From the NCBI GenBank assembly GCA_025353485.1, contig JANXQO010000115.1:1-63469 (forward strand): a DNA stretch of 63,469 bases, given 5' to 3'. The notes beneath the pieces were generated by a model. That model did not search any database. It saw only the letters and a program-made list of their open reading frames with translations, and had not been told where the DNA came from. The translations under genes were made by a program, and so were the position numbers. This DNA is from Chitinophagales bacterium. GTDB lineage: Bacteria > Bacteroidota > Bacteroidia > Chitinophagales > Chitinophagaceae. Below, piece after piece: positions 33,823-43,166 of the stretch. Positions within the stretch are counted from its first letter, which is position 1. The number at the start of each line of letters is the position of its first letter.

Positions 33823-35046
33823 ATGGATCTACAATCAATAAAAAACAGGTTTGGAATTATTGGCACATCGCCATCTTTAAACTATGCATTAAGTGTTGCA
33901 GCACAGGTTGCCAATACTGATTTAAGTGTTTTGATAAATGGAGAAAGCGGTGTAGGTAAAGAAGCTTTTTCATTAATCATTCATTCGCTGTCTGCAAGAA
34001 AACACAATCCATTTATTGCTGTAAACTGTGGCGCTATTCCTGAGGGCACAATTGATTCAGAATTATTTGGTCATGAGAAAGGGTCGTTTACAGGAGCCGT
34101 GGATAGCCGCAAGGGATATTTTGAAACAGTTAATGGCGGAACTATATTTTTAGATGAAATAGGAGAAATGCCGTTGGGTACACAGGCACGATTGCTGAGG
34201 GTTTTGGAAGCAGGAGAATATCTCAGGGTAGGCTCTTCCAAAGTTCAGAAAACAGATGTGAGAGTTATTGCGGCATCCAATAAAGATCTGCTGGATTTTA
34301 CACATGCAGGAAGATTCAGGGAAGATCTTTACTATCGCTTAAACACAGTGCCCATAAGAGTTCCCGCCTTGCGTGACAGGAAAGAAGATATCCCATTATT
34401 ATTTAGAAAATTTGCAGTTGATTTTGCAGAAAAATATAAATCGCCCCCTGTTCAGTTAGATGACGAAGCAAAAAATGTTTTAATAAATTATCCATGGCCG
34501 GGCAATGTAAGAGAATTAAAAAATATTGCAGAACAGATTTCGGTTCTTTCACAGGATAAAAATATTACAGGTCCGATACTTAGAAAATTTTTACCTGATA
34601 ACAATTCAAGATTACCGGTTTTGGTTTCAGGAAACACAGGTAATAATCCAAAAGAATTTTCCAATGAAAGAGAAATTCTTTACAAACTTTTTTTCGATAT
34701 GAAAAAAGATGTAACAGAGTTAAAGAAAATGTTTTTTGAAATAATGCAAAACCCTGCTCTTGCAACTTCAAATGGTTTCCAGCGTGAGAATGTTTTAAAT
34801 GAATATCATCAAACGGATCAACAATCCCTTGCAACGCCTGCACAAGCGGTGTTATTAAATGGTAACAATGATATACATCAACATGTTGAAGTGGAGGAAT
34901 CTCTCAGCATCATGGATAAAGAAAAGGAACTGATTATTAAGGCTTTGAAAAAACACAGGGGAAAACGCAAAGATGCTTCTGCAGATCTTGGTATCAGCGA
35001 ACGTACACTTTACAGAAAATTAAAAGAATACGATATTGATGAATAG
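33823..35046 (+). CDS. sigma-54-dependent activator without receiver domain
   Basis: 407 residues from ATG 33823. The AAA+ domain starts almost at residue 1: Walker A GESGVGKE (40-47), the sigma-54 contact loop GSFTGA (87-92, canonical GAFTGA), Walker B-type GGTIFLDEIGEMP, and arginine-finger region FREDLYYRL. A spacer of about 90 residues leads to a Fis-type helix-turn-helix (ASADLGISERTLYRKLKEY). Lacking a receiver or PAS domain, its activity is probably controlled by level or protein partner, as in PspF. It sits upstream of lptE-like and secG genes. Confidence 0.9.
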   Translation: MDLQSIKNRFGIIGTSPSLNYALSVAAQVANTDLSVLINGESGVGKEAFSLIIHSLSARKHNPFIAVNCGAIPEGTIDSELFGHEKGSFTGAVDSRKGYFETVNGGTIFLDEIGEMPLGTQARLLRVLEAGEYLRVGSSKVQKTDVRVIAASNKDLLDFTHAGRFREDLYYRLNTVPIRVPALRDRKEDIPLLFRKFAVDFAEKYKSPPVQLDDEAKNVLINYPWPGNVRELKNIAEQISVLSQDKNITGPILRKFLPDNNSRLPVLVSGNTGNNPKEFSNEREILYKLFFDMKKDVTELKKMFFEIMQNPALATSNGFQRENVLNEYHQTDQQSLATPAQAVLLNGNNDIHQHVEVEESLSIMDKEKELIIKALKKHRGKRKDASADLGISERTLYRKLKEYDIDE

Positions 35047-35087
35047 CTGAATTAGAAAATTTAAAATTTATTCAATCTTAAAATTAA

Positions 35088-35618
35088 ATGAACAACATCG
35101 TACATCGTACATCGTACAGCACATATCTTATTTGTAGCTTGCTGCTGCTAACTCTCAACTATGCTACCTGCAAATATTCTACAAAAGATACCTCTCCTAT
35201 TCCGGCTGATGTAAAAACTTTCAGAGTAAATTATTTTGAAAATAAAGCACGTTATGTAAACCCACAACTAACCCCTCAGCTAACTGAAAAGTTAAAGCAA
35301 AAAATTATCGGGCAAACAAGGCTTCGGCAAATAAACGGCGATGAAGCCCATTATGATATCAGCGGTTATCTTTCTGATTATAGTGTAACAACAACGGGTA
35401 TTACCAATCAAAATGCCAGCACTAACAGGTTAAATGTTTCTTTTCATTTGGTATTTAAAAATACACTGGATCAAAAAAAAGATTTTGAAACAGACATTAC
35501 AAACAACTATGATTTTGATGCACAAAAATCTTTACAACAGGCTGAAACAGAAAACGGAGCTGCTATTATAAAAAATCTTGTAGATGGAATATTTAATAAA
35601 ATATTTTCAAACTGGTAA
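35088..35618 (+). CDS. LptE-family LPS-assembly lipoprotein
   Basis: 176 residues with a hydrophobic leader and Cys 28 as possible lipid site (YATC, an imperfect lipobox). The mature region matches the LptE-like pattern of Bacteroidota: KTFRVNYFENKA, NPQLTPQLTEKLKQKI, ARYDISGYLSDY-like strand and a final IIKNLVDGIFNKIF helix. LptE plugs the LptD barrel that inserts LPS. The start codon is followed by three tandem copies of a 7-base unit. Position before secG is typical. Confidence 0.7.
   Translation: MNNIVHRTSYSTYLICSLLLLTLNYATCKYSTKDTSPIPADVKTFRVNYFENKARYVNPQLTPQLTEKLKQKIIGQTRLRQINGDEAHYDISGYLSDYSVTTTGITNQNASTNRLNVSFHLVFKNTLDQKKDFETDITNNYDFDAQKSLQQAETENGAAIIKNLVDGIFNKIFSNW
35096..35117 (+). 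repeat. three 7-nt tandem repeats in the lptE start region
   Basis: CATCGTA occurs three times in a row just after the start codon of the LptE-like gene. A 7-base unit shifts the reading frame with every gain or loss, which makes it a candidate slippage site. Confidence 0.6.
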
Positions 35619-35635
35619 TTACCTATTTTATCCGC

Positions 35636-36364
35636 ATGAACACTAACGATATATTTTCTTTTTATAAAGATGAACTTCATCCGGAAAAAATGGCTGAAAA
35701 ATACCCATGGTGTTCAATGGCACAGCTTTCCTTACTTCAGCATTATAAAAAAAGTAATTCAACACATTTTGAAAAACAGGCCCTAAAAACTGCCTTGTTT
35801 TTTGAAAACAGTAACTGGCTAAACTGGCAATTACATTTACTTTCAAAAGAAAACAAAATAGAGGAAAGCATACCGGTAGAAATATCTGTAAATGCTATTG
35901 AACACGAAGAACAAAATGAGAAAATAAGACATTCGCTTTCTCAAATATCTTCCCGGGCAAACACAACAGAAGAATCAATTGCATTTGAACCATTACATAC
36001 AGTAGATTACTTCGGATCGCAGGGCATAAAAATAACTGAGGAAACCCTTGCAAATGATAAGCTTGGTAACCAAATGAAAAGCTTTACCGAATGGCTAAAA
36101 AGCATGAAAAAAATTCATAAAGAAAAATTTATTGAAGGCGATGAACAAACTGACAAAAATATTCAGCAGATAGCTGAACATTCAAATGCAGATGCTGAAG
36201 TAGTTACAGAAGCCATGGCAAACATTTTGATTGCGCAAAATAAAACGGAGAAAGCCATAGAGGTTTATGAGAAATTAAGTTTGATTAATCCCTCTAAAAG
36301 CGCTTACTTTGCAGGCAAAATTAATAGCCTGTCTACCGGGCAGGCAGATTTAAAAACACCATAA
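35636..36364 (+). CDS. TPR-like cytosolic protein
   Basis: 242 residues with no signal peptide. The N-terminus (DELHPEKMAEKYPWCSMAQLS broken into two helices) and the C-terminus (MANILIAQNKTEKAIEVYEKLSLINP) resemble tetratricopeptide helices; the middle is charged and likely disordered. Similar genes precede secG in many Chitinophagaceae (recalled, not checked). The stop is 1 base before the secG start region, so the two are likely coupled. Confidence 0.55.
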   Translation: MNTNDIFSFYKDELHPEKMAEKYPWCSMAQLSLLQHYKKSNSTHFEKQALKTALFFENSNWLNWQLHLLSKENKIEESIPVEISVNAIEHEEQNEKIRHSLSQISSRANTTEESIAFEPLHTVDYFGSQGIKITEETLANDKLGNQMKSFTEWLKSMKKIHKEKFIEGDEQTDKNIQQIAEHSNADAEVVTEAMANILIAQNKTEKAIEVYEKLSLINPSKSAYFAGKINSLSTGQADLKTP

Positions 36365-36365
36365 C

Positions 36366-36713
36366 ATGTTATACGTATTCGGTACATTAATAATTCTTGC
36401 CTCAATTATTTTGGGATTAATAATTTTAATTCAAAACCCTAAAGGCGGAGGATTATCTTCTTCATTTGGTGGTATAGGTAACCAGCTAATGGGAGTAAAA
36501 CAAACAACTGATGTTTTGGAAAAAGGTACATGGCTTTTTGCAGGTATAGTAGCAGTATTGTGTTTAACATCTGCCATATTTATTCCTAAGAGCAGCAGTT
36601 CTGCCAGCGATAAATATTATGAAGCTCCTGCAACTTCACCAGCTACAAAACAAACCACCGTGCCTTTGCCTCAACCAACGCCACAGCAAACAAACCCACA
36701 ACCATCAAAATAA
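36366..36713 (+). CDS. secG: preprotein translocase subunit SecG
   Basis: 115 residues. The SecG pattern is clear: first transmembrane helix, LIQNPKGGGLSSSFGG loop, the glycine-rich cytosolic segment NQLMGVKQTTDVLEKGTW and a second transmembrane helix. A Pro/Gln/Thr-rich tail of about 40 residues follows. SecG assists the SecYE channel. A strong hairpin terminator follows 20 bases after the stop, closing this transcription unit. Confidence 0.95.
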   Translation: MLYVFGTLIILASIILGLIILIQNPKGGGLSSSFGGIGNQLMGVKQTTDVLEKGTWLFAGIVAVLCLTSAIFIPKSSSSASDKYYEAPATSPATKQTTVPLPQPTPQQTNPQPSK

Positions 36714-36732
36714 AATAATTTCATAACTTTTC

Positions 36733-36761
36733 AACCCTGTCTTTAAAAGACAGGGTTTTTT
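36733..36761 (+). terminator. Rho-independent terminator after secG
   Basis: AACCCTGTCTT-TAA-AAGACAGGGTT is an 11-bp perfect stem (36733-36757) followed by TTTT. It separates secG from mltG. Confidence 0.85.
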
Positions 36762-36807
36762 AGTAACGAAAAAATATTGTTGCATACTTTTATAGCATTC
36801 ATACCCA

Positions 36808-37845
36808 ATGAAAAATAAACGAAAATATATTGTATACCTATTCATTATCCTGCTCCTGGTAATTGGATATATCAGCTGGACATTATTTGGTCCAACTATT
36901 AACGAACCGGAAGGGAAATATTTTTACATACACACGGGCTCAGATTATAAAAGTGTAAAAGATAGTTTGCTGCAAAAGAAAATTATTTCAGAAACAATAT
37001 GGTTTGATAAAGTTGCAAAGTATCTTGACTATGATAAAGCAATTAAGCCTGGCAAATACAGGATAAATAACGGGATGAGCCTTGTACACCTTGTGCGAAT
37101 GTTGCGTTCAGCAAATCAAACTCCGGTTAATTTAGTTATTACTAAGCTTCGGACAAAGGAAGATCTTGCAAAAAAACTCGGTAACAATTTTGAAGGTGAT
37201 TCCACAAGTGTTATACAATTTTTAAATAATAACGATTCTCTTTCAAATTACAACCTTGATAGCAATACGGTGATGACAGCAGTTATTCCCAACACCTATA
37301 CTTTAAAATGGAACAATACAACAGCAGGTATTTTTAGGAAATTATTTACAGAACAGCAAAGATTCTGGACTGCAAAAAGAAAATCCCAGGCTGCGGCACT
37401 ACATCTTTCTGAAAAAGAAGTTTACACCTTAGCCTCTATTGTAGAAGAAGAAACAAATGAAGCAGAAGACAAAGGGAAAATTGCCAGTGTTTACATAAAT
37501 CGTTTGAGAAAAGGGATGCGGCTTGCTGCCGATCCAACAGTAAAGTTTGCTATTAAAGATTTTGGATTAAAAAGGATATATGAAAAACATACAAGAATGC
37601 CTTCGCCTTATAACACTTACCTGGTTTCAGGGTTGCCACCGGGGCCTATCTGCACACCCTCCATTAAAACTATTGATGCAGTTTTAAATGCCCCTGCAAC
37701 TGACTATTTATTTTTTGTTGCTAAACCCGATTTTTCTGGCTATTCAAATTTTGCTTCTTCTTATGAAGAACATATTAAGTTTGCAAAGGCTTATCAACTG
37801 GCGCTGGATAGTTTAATGAGATCAAAACACCAAAATCAAAATTAA
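36808..37845 (+). CDS. mltG: endolytic murein transglycosylase MltG
   Basis: 345 residues with one N-terminal transmembrane helix (about 7-27). A LysM-like region follows, then the YceG catalytic domain with LASIVEEETNEAEDKGKIASVYINRL split at the catalytic Glu, and RLAADPTVKFAI with the late SPYNTYLVSGLPPGPI motif. MltG cuts nascent peptidoglycan strands in the periplasm at the membrane. Full length for the family. Confidence 0.95.
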   Translation: MKNKRKYIVYLFIILLLVIGYISWTLFGPTINEPEGKYFYIHTGSDYKSVKDSLLQKKIISETIWFDKVAKYLDYDKAIKPGKYRINNGMSLVHLVRMLRSANQTPVNLVITKLRTKEDLAKKLGNNFEGDSTSVIQFLNNNDSLSNYNLDSNTVMTAVIPNTYTLKWNNTTAGIFRKLFTEQQRFWTAKRKSQAAALHLSEKEVYTLASIVEEETNEAEDKGKIASVYINRLRKGMRLAADPTVKFAIKDFGLKRIYEKHTRMPSPYNTYLVSGLPPGPICTPSIKTIDAVLNAPATDYLFFVAKPDFSGYSNFASSYEEHIKFAKAYQLALDSLMRSKHQNQN

Positions 37846-37941
37846 TATCCCAACCCCTAAAGGGCTTTTGTACCTTACTATTAAAATGTTACATTATTTT
37901 ACATAGATAATTCAGGCATCACATTTTTAATAAAAATCGTT

Positions 37942-38910
37942 TTGATAAAACTAAAACGTATCATAGTAAATCTTCATCCATTAGTATACTTATCAAATAA
38001 AAGTAAGAGTTGGGTATTGCCTGGCTTTCAGGGAATCCCTCTTTATGAAGTGATAAAATTTTTCAGGAAACAACTAAGAGTTTCCGGTTTAACAGAAAGA
38101 GCATCTGCTATTTCTTTTAATTTTATAATGTCCATTCCTCCCACCTGTCTTTTTTTATTTACGCTTATCCCCAACCTCCCTTTTATTCCAAAAAAAAGTA
38201 TTCAGATACAACTGCAGAATTTAATTGTTGATATGGTGCCTGCAAAAACTTACAATGGAGGCTTAATAAATTTTGTTGACTTCTTTTTTAAGGGTTCCAA
38301 GATCGGCATATTATCTTTTGGTTTTATTCTCTTACTTTTTTTTGCATCCAATGCAATGATGGGGGTTATGCGATCATTTAATAAAAATTATATAGGCTTT
38401 GAAAAAAGAAAAGGGTTACATAAAAGATGGGTAGCTATAAAACTTACTTCATTACTCTATAGCCTTGTGCTGATGTGCTTAATGTTATTATTGATGCAAA
38501 GCAATATTTTAAAAATGGTGGGTGTAAAAGATGTTGTACTAAGAGATGTTATTGTTTATGGTAAATGGATATTTATTATTGCGCTGATTTTTTACTCCTT
38601 TGCCTGCATTTATAAATATGCACCTGCAATGCAAAAACGATGGAAGTTAGTATCTCCCGGAGCTATCATAGCCACATCCCTCAGTATAATTGCAACACTG
38701 GGTTTTTCGGCATTTCTAAATAATTTTGACAGGTATAATGTTTTGTATGGTTCAATAGGAACCATCATAGCATTGGGGACATTAATTTTTCTCAACTCCA
38801 TGGTCATACTCATCGGCTTTGAATTTAATGTGAGCATAAACTCGTTGCGGGCTATGGCGGAAGAGAGAAAATCAGCGGAAAAGAAGTCACCTGCCCACAT
38901 TGATACATAA
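37942..38910 (+). CDS. YihY/BrkB family membrane protein
   Basis: 322 residues; the only start in frame is TTG 37942. Six transmembrane helices with the YihY signature regions (RASAISFNFIMSIPPTCLFLF broken as RASAISFNF and PPTCLFLF, FFASNAMMGVMRSFNK, NNFDRYNVLYGSIGTIIALG). The family was once called ribonuclease BN in error; its role is uncharacterised, possibly in envelope transport. It stands 96 bases after mltG. Confidence 0.85.
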   Translation: MIKLKRIIVNLHPLVYLSNKSKSWVLPGFQGIPLYEVIKFFRKQLRVSGLTERASAISFNFIMSIPPTCLFLFTLIPNLPFIPKKSIQIQLQNLIVDMVPAKTYNGGLINFVDFFFKGSKIGILSFGFILLLFFASNAMMGVMRSFNKNYIGFEKRKGLHKRWVAIKLTSLLYSLVLMCLMLLLMQSNILKMVGVKDVVLRDVIVYGKWIFIIALIFYSFACIYKYAPAMQKRWKLVSPGAIIATSLSIIATLGFSAFLNNFDRYNVLYGSIGTIIALGTLIFLNSMVILIGFEFNVSINSLRAMAEERKSAEKKSPAHIDT

Positions 38911-38928
38911 ACGGTATCTGTATTTTTG
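38899..38928 (+). promoter_or_regulatory. candidate promoter of the thioredoxin-fold gene
   Basis: A -7 box TATTTTTG (38921-38928, exact TAnnTTTG) is preceded by ATTG at 38899-38902, 18 bases upstream, near the expected -33 TTTG position. Predicted transcription start is about 30 bases before the ATG at 38966. Confidence 0.45.
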
Positions 38929-38965
38929 TACTAATTTCTTAAATTAGCAGTCTAAATTTTTCATT

Positions 38966-39577
38966 ATGAAAAAGAATCTCATTGTGCTTTCTTCCGCTAT
39001 TTTGTTGGTAACAATATTAGCGGCTTTTAAATTTGCAGGCTTTGTACTTCCAATCGGAAGCGAGCTTCCAAAAGGTGATGTTACAATGAAAGATATTAGT
39101 AATGAAGATATTAGTATGAAGGATGCAAAAAGAAAAAATGGTTTGCTTGTGATGTTCACCTGCAATACCTGTCCTTATGTAGCAAAAAACCAAGGCCGTA
39201 CAAAAGAGATATGCAAATATGCTTTGCAAAATAATATTGGTGTTATCCTTTTGAATTCTAATGAAGGCGACCGCAGAGGAGGAGATAGCTTTGGAGCCAT
39301 GCAGCAATATGCAAAAGAGCAAAAATATGACTGGTATTATGTTGTAGATAAAAACAATGAAATAGCGGATGCCTTTGGCGCTAACAGAACTCCTGAGAAT
39401 TTTTTATTCAACAAAGATTTAAAACTTGTTTACCACGGAGCTATTGATGATAACCCCACAGATGCTGCTAATGTTACACGCCAGCATTTAAGAGAAGCTA
39501 TGAATGACCTGCTCGCAGGAAAAGAGGTATCGGTAAAAGAAAGCCGTAGCATGGGTTGTGCAATTAAAAGGAAATAG
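38966..39577 (+). CDS. secreted AhpC/TSA-type thioredoxin-fold protein
   Basis: 203 residues with a signal or anchor (1-20). The redox motif is FTCNTCPYV (CxxC), in place of the thioredoxin WCGPC, followed by NSNEGDRRGGDSFGAM and a TPENFLF cis-Pro-like loop. A late Cys in SRSMGCAIKRK is typical of this group. It is probably a periplasmic thiol oxidoreductase related to the peroxiredoxin/TlpA branch. Confidence 0.8.
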   Translation: MKKNLIVLSSAILLVTILAAFKFAGFVLPIGSELPKGDVTMKDISNEDISMKDAKRKNGLLVMFTCNTCPYVAKNQGRTKEICKYALQNNIGVILLNSNEGDRRGGDSFGAMQQYAKEQKYDWYYVVDKNNEIADAFGANRTPENFLFNKDLKLVYHGAIDDNPTDAANVTRQHLREAMNDLLAGKEVSVKESRSMGCAIKRK

Positions 39578-39655
39578 TCTTGAACTCTGATTTAAGGATT
39601 ATATAATTTTATAAACTATTTTCCTATTAATCTTTTAATCTCCCCAAATCATGAT

Positions 39656-40144
39656 TCAGAAATTAATCGCTTTCTTCAACTCTTTCTCAAATTCTTCCGG
39701 CTTCAGTTGTTGCTCAAAAAACTTTCTATACCCCGTTTTAGGATTTATCAACAATGTTGAAGGTATCCCTCCCATCCAGGCTTTATCAACCTTAGGACAG
39801 AAATAATCTGCATTGGTCTCATTAAGCCATACTATCTGGTTAGTATAATTATTCTTTTCTGCAAATGCTTTTATCTTATTTGGATATTCATCTTTAAGGT
39901 CTAAGCTTACCAGCAACAACTTTACTTTTTGATCTTTATATTCATTTACTATGGTTTGAAAATAAGGGATCTCTTCATTACATGGTTTACAAAATGTAGC
40001 CCAAAAATTTATCACCAATACTGAATCCGATTTGCTGATGTAATCCTGCAGTTTGATAACTTTCCAGGAAGCAATGGTTTGTCCCTTTGCAGAAATAATA
40101 CCTGCAAGGAATAATAACAACATTATACTTTTCAAAAATTTCAT
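39656..40144 (-). CDS. TlpA-like periplasmic thioredoxin
   Basis: 162 residues with a signal peptide (1-21). INFWATFCKPCNEEIPYF contains the redox CKPC pair, and GGIPSTLLINPKTG supplies the cis-Pro loop. TlpA proteins reduce disulfides outside the cytoplasm, for instance in cytochrome c maturation. It is monocistronic and convergent with the preceding redox gene. Confidence 0.85.
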   Translation of the reverse strand: MKFLKSIMLLLFLAGIISAKGQTIASWKVIKLQDYISKSDSVLVINFWATFCKPCNEEIPYFQTIVNEYKDQKVKLLLVSLDLKDEYPNKIKAFAEKNNYTNQIVWLNETNADYFCPKVDKAWMGGIPSTLLINPKTGYRKFFEQQLKPEEFEKELKKAINF

Positions 40145-40312
40145 TCTGCAAAATACACTCTAAAATTTCAATTGTATAAATGCATCCGTTCATTTAACAG
40201 TTTTGCGCTTTACTTAATTCAAACTAATTTCGCAACTCAATTCAAAAACGAATTATTATTATTAAATAACTTCTCTACTCCCCTTTAGAGGATGGAGGTA
40301 AATCGAATTAAT

Positions 40313-41701
40313 ATGGCTTACGATGTAATAGTTTTAGGAAGCGGTCCCGGTGGGTATCCTGCTGCTATCAGGGCTTCACAGCTTGGTAAAAAAGTTGCAA
40401 TTATTGAAAGGGAAAGTCTTGGTGGCATTTGCCTTAACTGGGGATGTATTCCCACAAAAGCATTGCTTAAAAGTGCCCAGGTTTATGAATATGCAAAACA
40501 TGCAGCTGATTATGGAGTTGATATAAATGAGCCAAAACAAAATTTTGTAAAAATAATACAACGAAGCAGAGGTGTTGCTGATAAAATGAGTAAGGGCGTT
40601 CAATTTCTTATGAAAAAAAATAAGATTGATGTGGTAATGGGGGCGGGCAAATTATTGGCTCCGGGAAAATTAGAAGTGACAGGAGCAGACGGAAAAAAAC
40701 AAGTGCTTGAATCAAAAAATATAATTATAGCAACAGGCGGAAGAGCAAGGCAACTTCCTTCTTTACCAATTGATGGTAAAAAAATAGTTGGCTATCGGGA
40801 AGCTATGGTTTTGCCTCAACAGCCCAAAAGTATGCTGGTAGTAGGCTCCGGGGCAATAGGATCTGAATTCGCTTATTTCTATAACAGCATAGGAACAAAA
40901 ATTACCATCGTAGAATTTTTGCCAAGAATTGTTCCTGTAGAAGATGAGGACATTTCCAAAGAGCTGGAAAAACAATTTAAAAAACAGGGAATGGAAGTAT
41001 TAACTAATAGCGAAGTGCTAAGTGTTGATACAAAAGGTGATAGTATAAATGCCAAAGTAAAAACTGCTAATGGAGAAATTAATTTGACAGCTGATATTGT
41101 ATTAAGTGCAGTTGGTGTGGTTGCAAATATTGAAGGGGTGGGTTTGGAAGAATTAGGAATAAAAATGGAAAAGGGAAAAATTGTTGTAGATGCTAACCAG
41201 CAAACAAATATTCCCGGCATTTACGCTATTGGTGATTGCACGCCCAACCAGGCATTGGCACATAAAGCCAGCAAAGAAGGTATAAATGCTGCCGAACATC
41301 TTGCGGGGCACAATCCTGATCCAATAGATTATAACAATGTTCCCGGTTGCACTTATTGTACTCCTGAAATTGCATCTGTAGGTCTTACAGAAAAAGCGGC
41401 AAAGGATGCAGGCTACGAGATCAAGGTTGGTAAATTCCCTTTTATGGCAAGTGGTAAAGCAAGTGCTGCCGGCGCAACTGAAGGTTTTGTAAAAGTAATT
41501 TACGATGCAAAATATGGTGAGTTTTTAGGCTGCCACATGATTGGCAGTAATGTTACAGAAATAATTGCTGAAGCGGTTGTTGCCCGTAAATTAGAAACAA
41601 CAGCGCACGAAATATTGAATGCAATACACCCTCACCCAACTATGAGTGAAGGATTGAAAGAGGCTACAGCTATGGCTTATGGAGAAGCAACAGATATATA
41701 A
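40313..41701 (+). CDS. lpdA: dihydrolipoyl dehydrogenase (E3)
   Basis: 462 residues from ATG 40313, which gives the standard MAYDVIVLGSGPGGYPAA start; an upstream in-frame ATG at 40292 adds seven residues of no family similarity. FAD is bound through GSGPGG, the redox pair is CLNWGC, NAD binding is GSGAIGSEFA, and the dimer-interface HPHPT near the end carries the catalytic His. It reoxidises lipoamide in 2-oxoacid dehydrogenases and the glycine cleavage system. No partner subunit genes are adjacent. Confidence 0.95.
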   Translation: MAYDVIVLGSGPGGYPAAIRASQLGKKVAIIERESLGGICLNWGCIPTKALLKSAQVYEYAKHAADYGVDINEPKQNFVKIIQRSRGVADKMSKGVQFLMKKNKIDVVMGAGKLLAPGKLEVTGADGKKQVLESKNIIIATGGRARQLPSLPIDGKKIVGYREAMVLPQQPKSMLVVGSGAIGSEFAYFYNSIGTKITIVEFLPRIVPVEDEDISKELEKQFKKQGMEVLTNSEVLSVDTKGDSINAKVKTANGEINLTADIVLSAVGVVANIEGVGLEELGIKMEKGKIVVDANQQTNIPGIYAIGDCTPNQALAHKASKEGINAAEHLAGHNPDPIDYNNVPGCTYCTPEIASVGLTEKAAKDAGYEIKVGKFPFMASGKASAAGATEGFVKVIYDAKYGEFLGCHMIGSNVTEIIAEAVVARKLETTAHEILNAIHPHPTMSEGLKEATAMAYGEATDI

Positions 41702-41839
41702 TGTGAGCTGTGATTTTTGGGATTTTTGGGAATGATGGGAATCATATTTTTACAATTGATATTTCGGATGGAAAATAGTAAACATTAAATATATCAAAAT
41801 CCCATAATCTTATAATCCTATAAATCCTAATTCAGACAA

Positions 41840-42352
41840 ATGAAAAAGATATTTTTATCTGTTGCTATAACATTTTATCTGTGCAATGCATTTGCGCAGA
41901 TAAGTTTTTATAAAGGCGAATGGACAAAAATAAACAGTGAAGAAAATTTTTCAGCGTTCTTAAAACTTGATATAAAAGATTCTGTTATTAAAGGTGAAAT
42001 TATATGGACGTTCAAAGCCATTGACAGCGCTGATGATGCTGCTATAAAATATTATAAAGGACAAAAAGGGAAAATGGGAATTGAATATGTGAAAGGGATC
42101 TATTCACTAAAAACCTATGATATACAATTTGAAGGCACTTCTAAAACAGACCCTGATCTAATTATTGGTATGGATAAATATCTATTAAAATTATCGGTTG
42201 ACGGATCGGTTATTTACGGAAGAACCCTTGCACAAGGTGAAAATAACGGCCTCATTTATTTTTATAAAATAAATAATTTAACCGGAGAAAAAGAATTTAA
42301 TATACTCCACTCAAATATCCTTCTAAAGTCTGGAGATAAGGCACTGCGTTAA
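41840..42352 (+). CDS. secreted protein of unknown function
   Basis: 170 residues with a signal peptide (1-19). The rest is predicted all-beta (WTKINSEENFSAFLKLDIKD, KGIYSLKTYDIQFEG) in the manner of lipocalin-like or calycin beta-barrels, but no family is recognised. It converges on a DUF4197 gene with a 6-base gap. The leader region contains repeated AATCC/GGGATT low-complexity blocks. Confidence 0.6.
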   Translation: MKKIFLSVAITFYLCNAFAQISFYKGEWTKINSEENFSAFLKLDIKDSVIKGEIIWTFKAIDSADDAAIKYYKGQKGKMGIEYVKGIYSLKTYDIQFEGTSKTDPDLIIGMDKYLLKLSVDGSVIYGRTLAQGENNGLIYFYKINNLTGEKEFNILHSNILLKSGDKALR

Positions 42353-42358
42353 TTCAGT

Positions 42359-43072
42359 TTATCCGCTGTAGTTTGTACCAAATACTTTTTTCAAAATATC
42401 AGTTACCCTTGCAGCAGGATTTTTTCTAATTTGCTGTTCCTGCAAACCAATATGGTAAAATAACCCTCCCAATGCTTTTTCAGTTACGTATGCCCCAAGA
42501 TCAGTATTAACAGGGTTCTTGCTGATCTTATTATAAACTGAAAACACATCTGCCCAATATCTTGTAGCATCCACATTATTCAACGATCTATCAATTACAG
42601 GGCGAAATGCGGTGGTTAGTTGCTGTGTTGTTGTTCTTTTTAAATAGTTAGTTGCTGCAAAATCGCCGCCACGCAAAATGCCGATAGCATCCGTAATTGT
42701 CATTTGCTGAATAGAATTCCATAAAATTGTTCCAACAAATTTTGATGCATCTTCAGCAGCCCTGTTCATAGAAAGTATTGCTTTATCAACTGTTTTACCA
42801 AGACCAATGTCTCTTAAAGTTCTCTCCATTTTTTGCGCTTCAGGTGGCATAAGTATCCTTATAATATCATCACCAAAAAACCCATTTAGTAATGACAGTC
42901 TTTTTGTTGTACTATCTGCACCAACCCGCAAAGCTTCTTTAAGGCCTGCAATAATTTCTGTATTGTTTAAATTGCCGGCACCATTGCCTATGGAGCCTAT
43001 CACCTGTTTTGCAGTATCACAACCAGTAACTGCAAATGCAAAAAAAGAAAGTATGATTAAAAATTTTTTCAT
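42359..43072 (-). CDS. DUF4197 family lipoprotein
   Basis: 237 residues; a lipobox VTGCDTAK follows the hydrophobic leader. The helical domain has the DUF4197 marks: LKEALRVGADSTTKRLS, NGFFGDDIIRILMPPEA, MNRAAEDASKFV and ALGGLFYHIGLQEQQIRK broken over two helices. These are periplasmic lipoproteins of unknown role. Transcribed alone, back-to-back with the saccharopine dehydrogenase-like gene. Confidence 0.85.
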   Translation of the reverse strand: MKKFLIILSFFAFAVTGCDTAKQVIGSIGNGAGNLNNTEIIAGLKEALRVGADSTTKRLSLLNGFFGDDIIRILMPPEAQKMERTLRDIGLGKTVDKAILSMNRAAEDASKFVGTILWNSIQQMTITDAIGILRGGDFAATNYLKRTTTQQLTTAFRPVIDRSLNNVDATRYWADVFSVYNKISKNPVNTDLGAYVTEKALGGLFYHIGLQEQQIRKNPAARVTDILKKVFGTNYSG

Positions 43073-43129
43073 AAAATATATTTTATTAAGTATGACAAGT
43101 AAGATGCCAGTTCTTTAATAATTAGTTGT

Positions 43130-43163
43130 ATTGAAAAGTTTAATTAACATTTTCATTACTTTG
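43130..43163 (+). promoter_or_regulatory. candidate promoter before the palindrome
   Basis: ATTG at 43130-43133 and TTACTTTG at 43156-43163 (one mismatch to TAnnTTTG), 22 bases apart, fit a Bacteroidota promoter. Transcription would start near 43170, inside the 33-base palindrome that follows. Confidence 0.4.
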
Positions 43164-43166
43164 CTA

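Noticed and set aside
41702-41839. Low-complexity blocks of GGGATTTTTGGG and AATCCTATAAATCC types as a structured RNA
   Set aside because: Simple A/T- and G-rich repeats that pair imperfectly; typical spacer low complexity without evidence of function.
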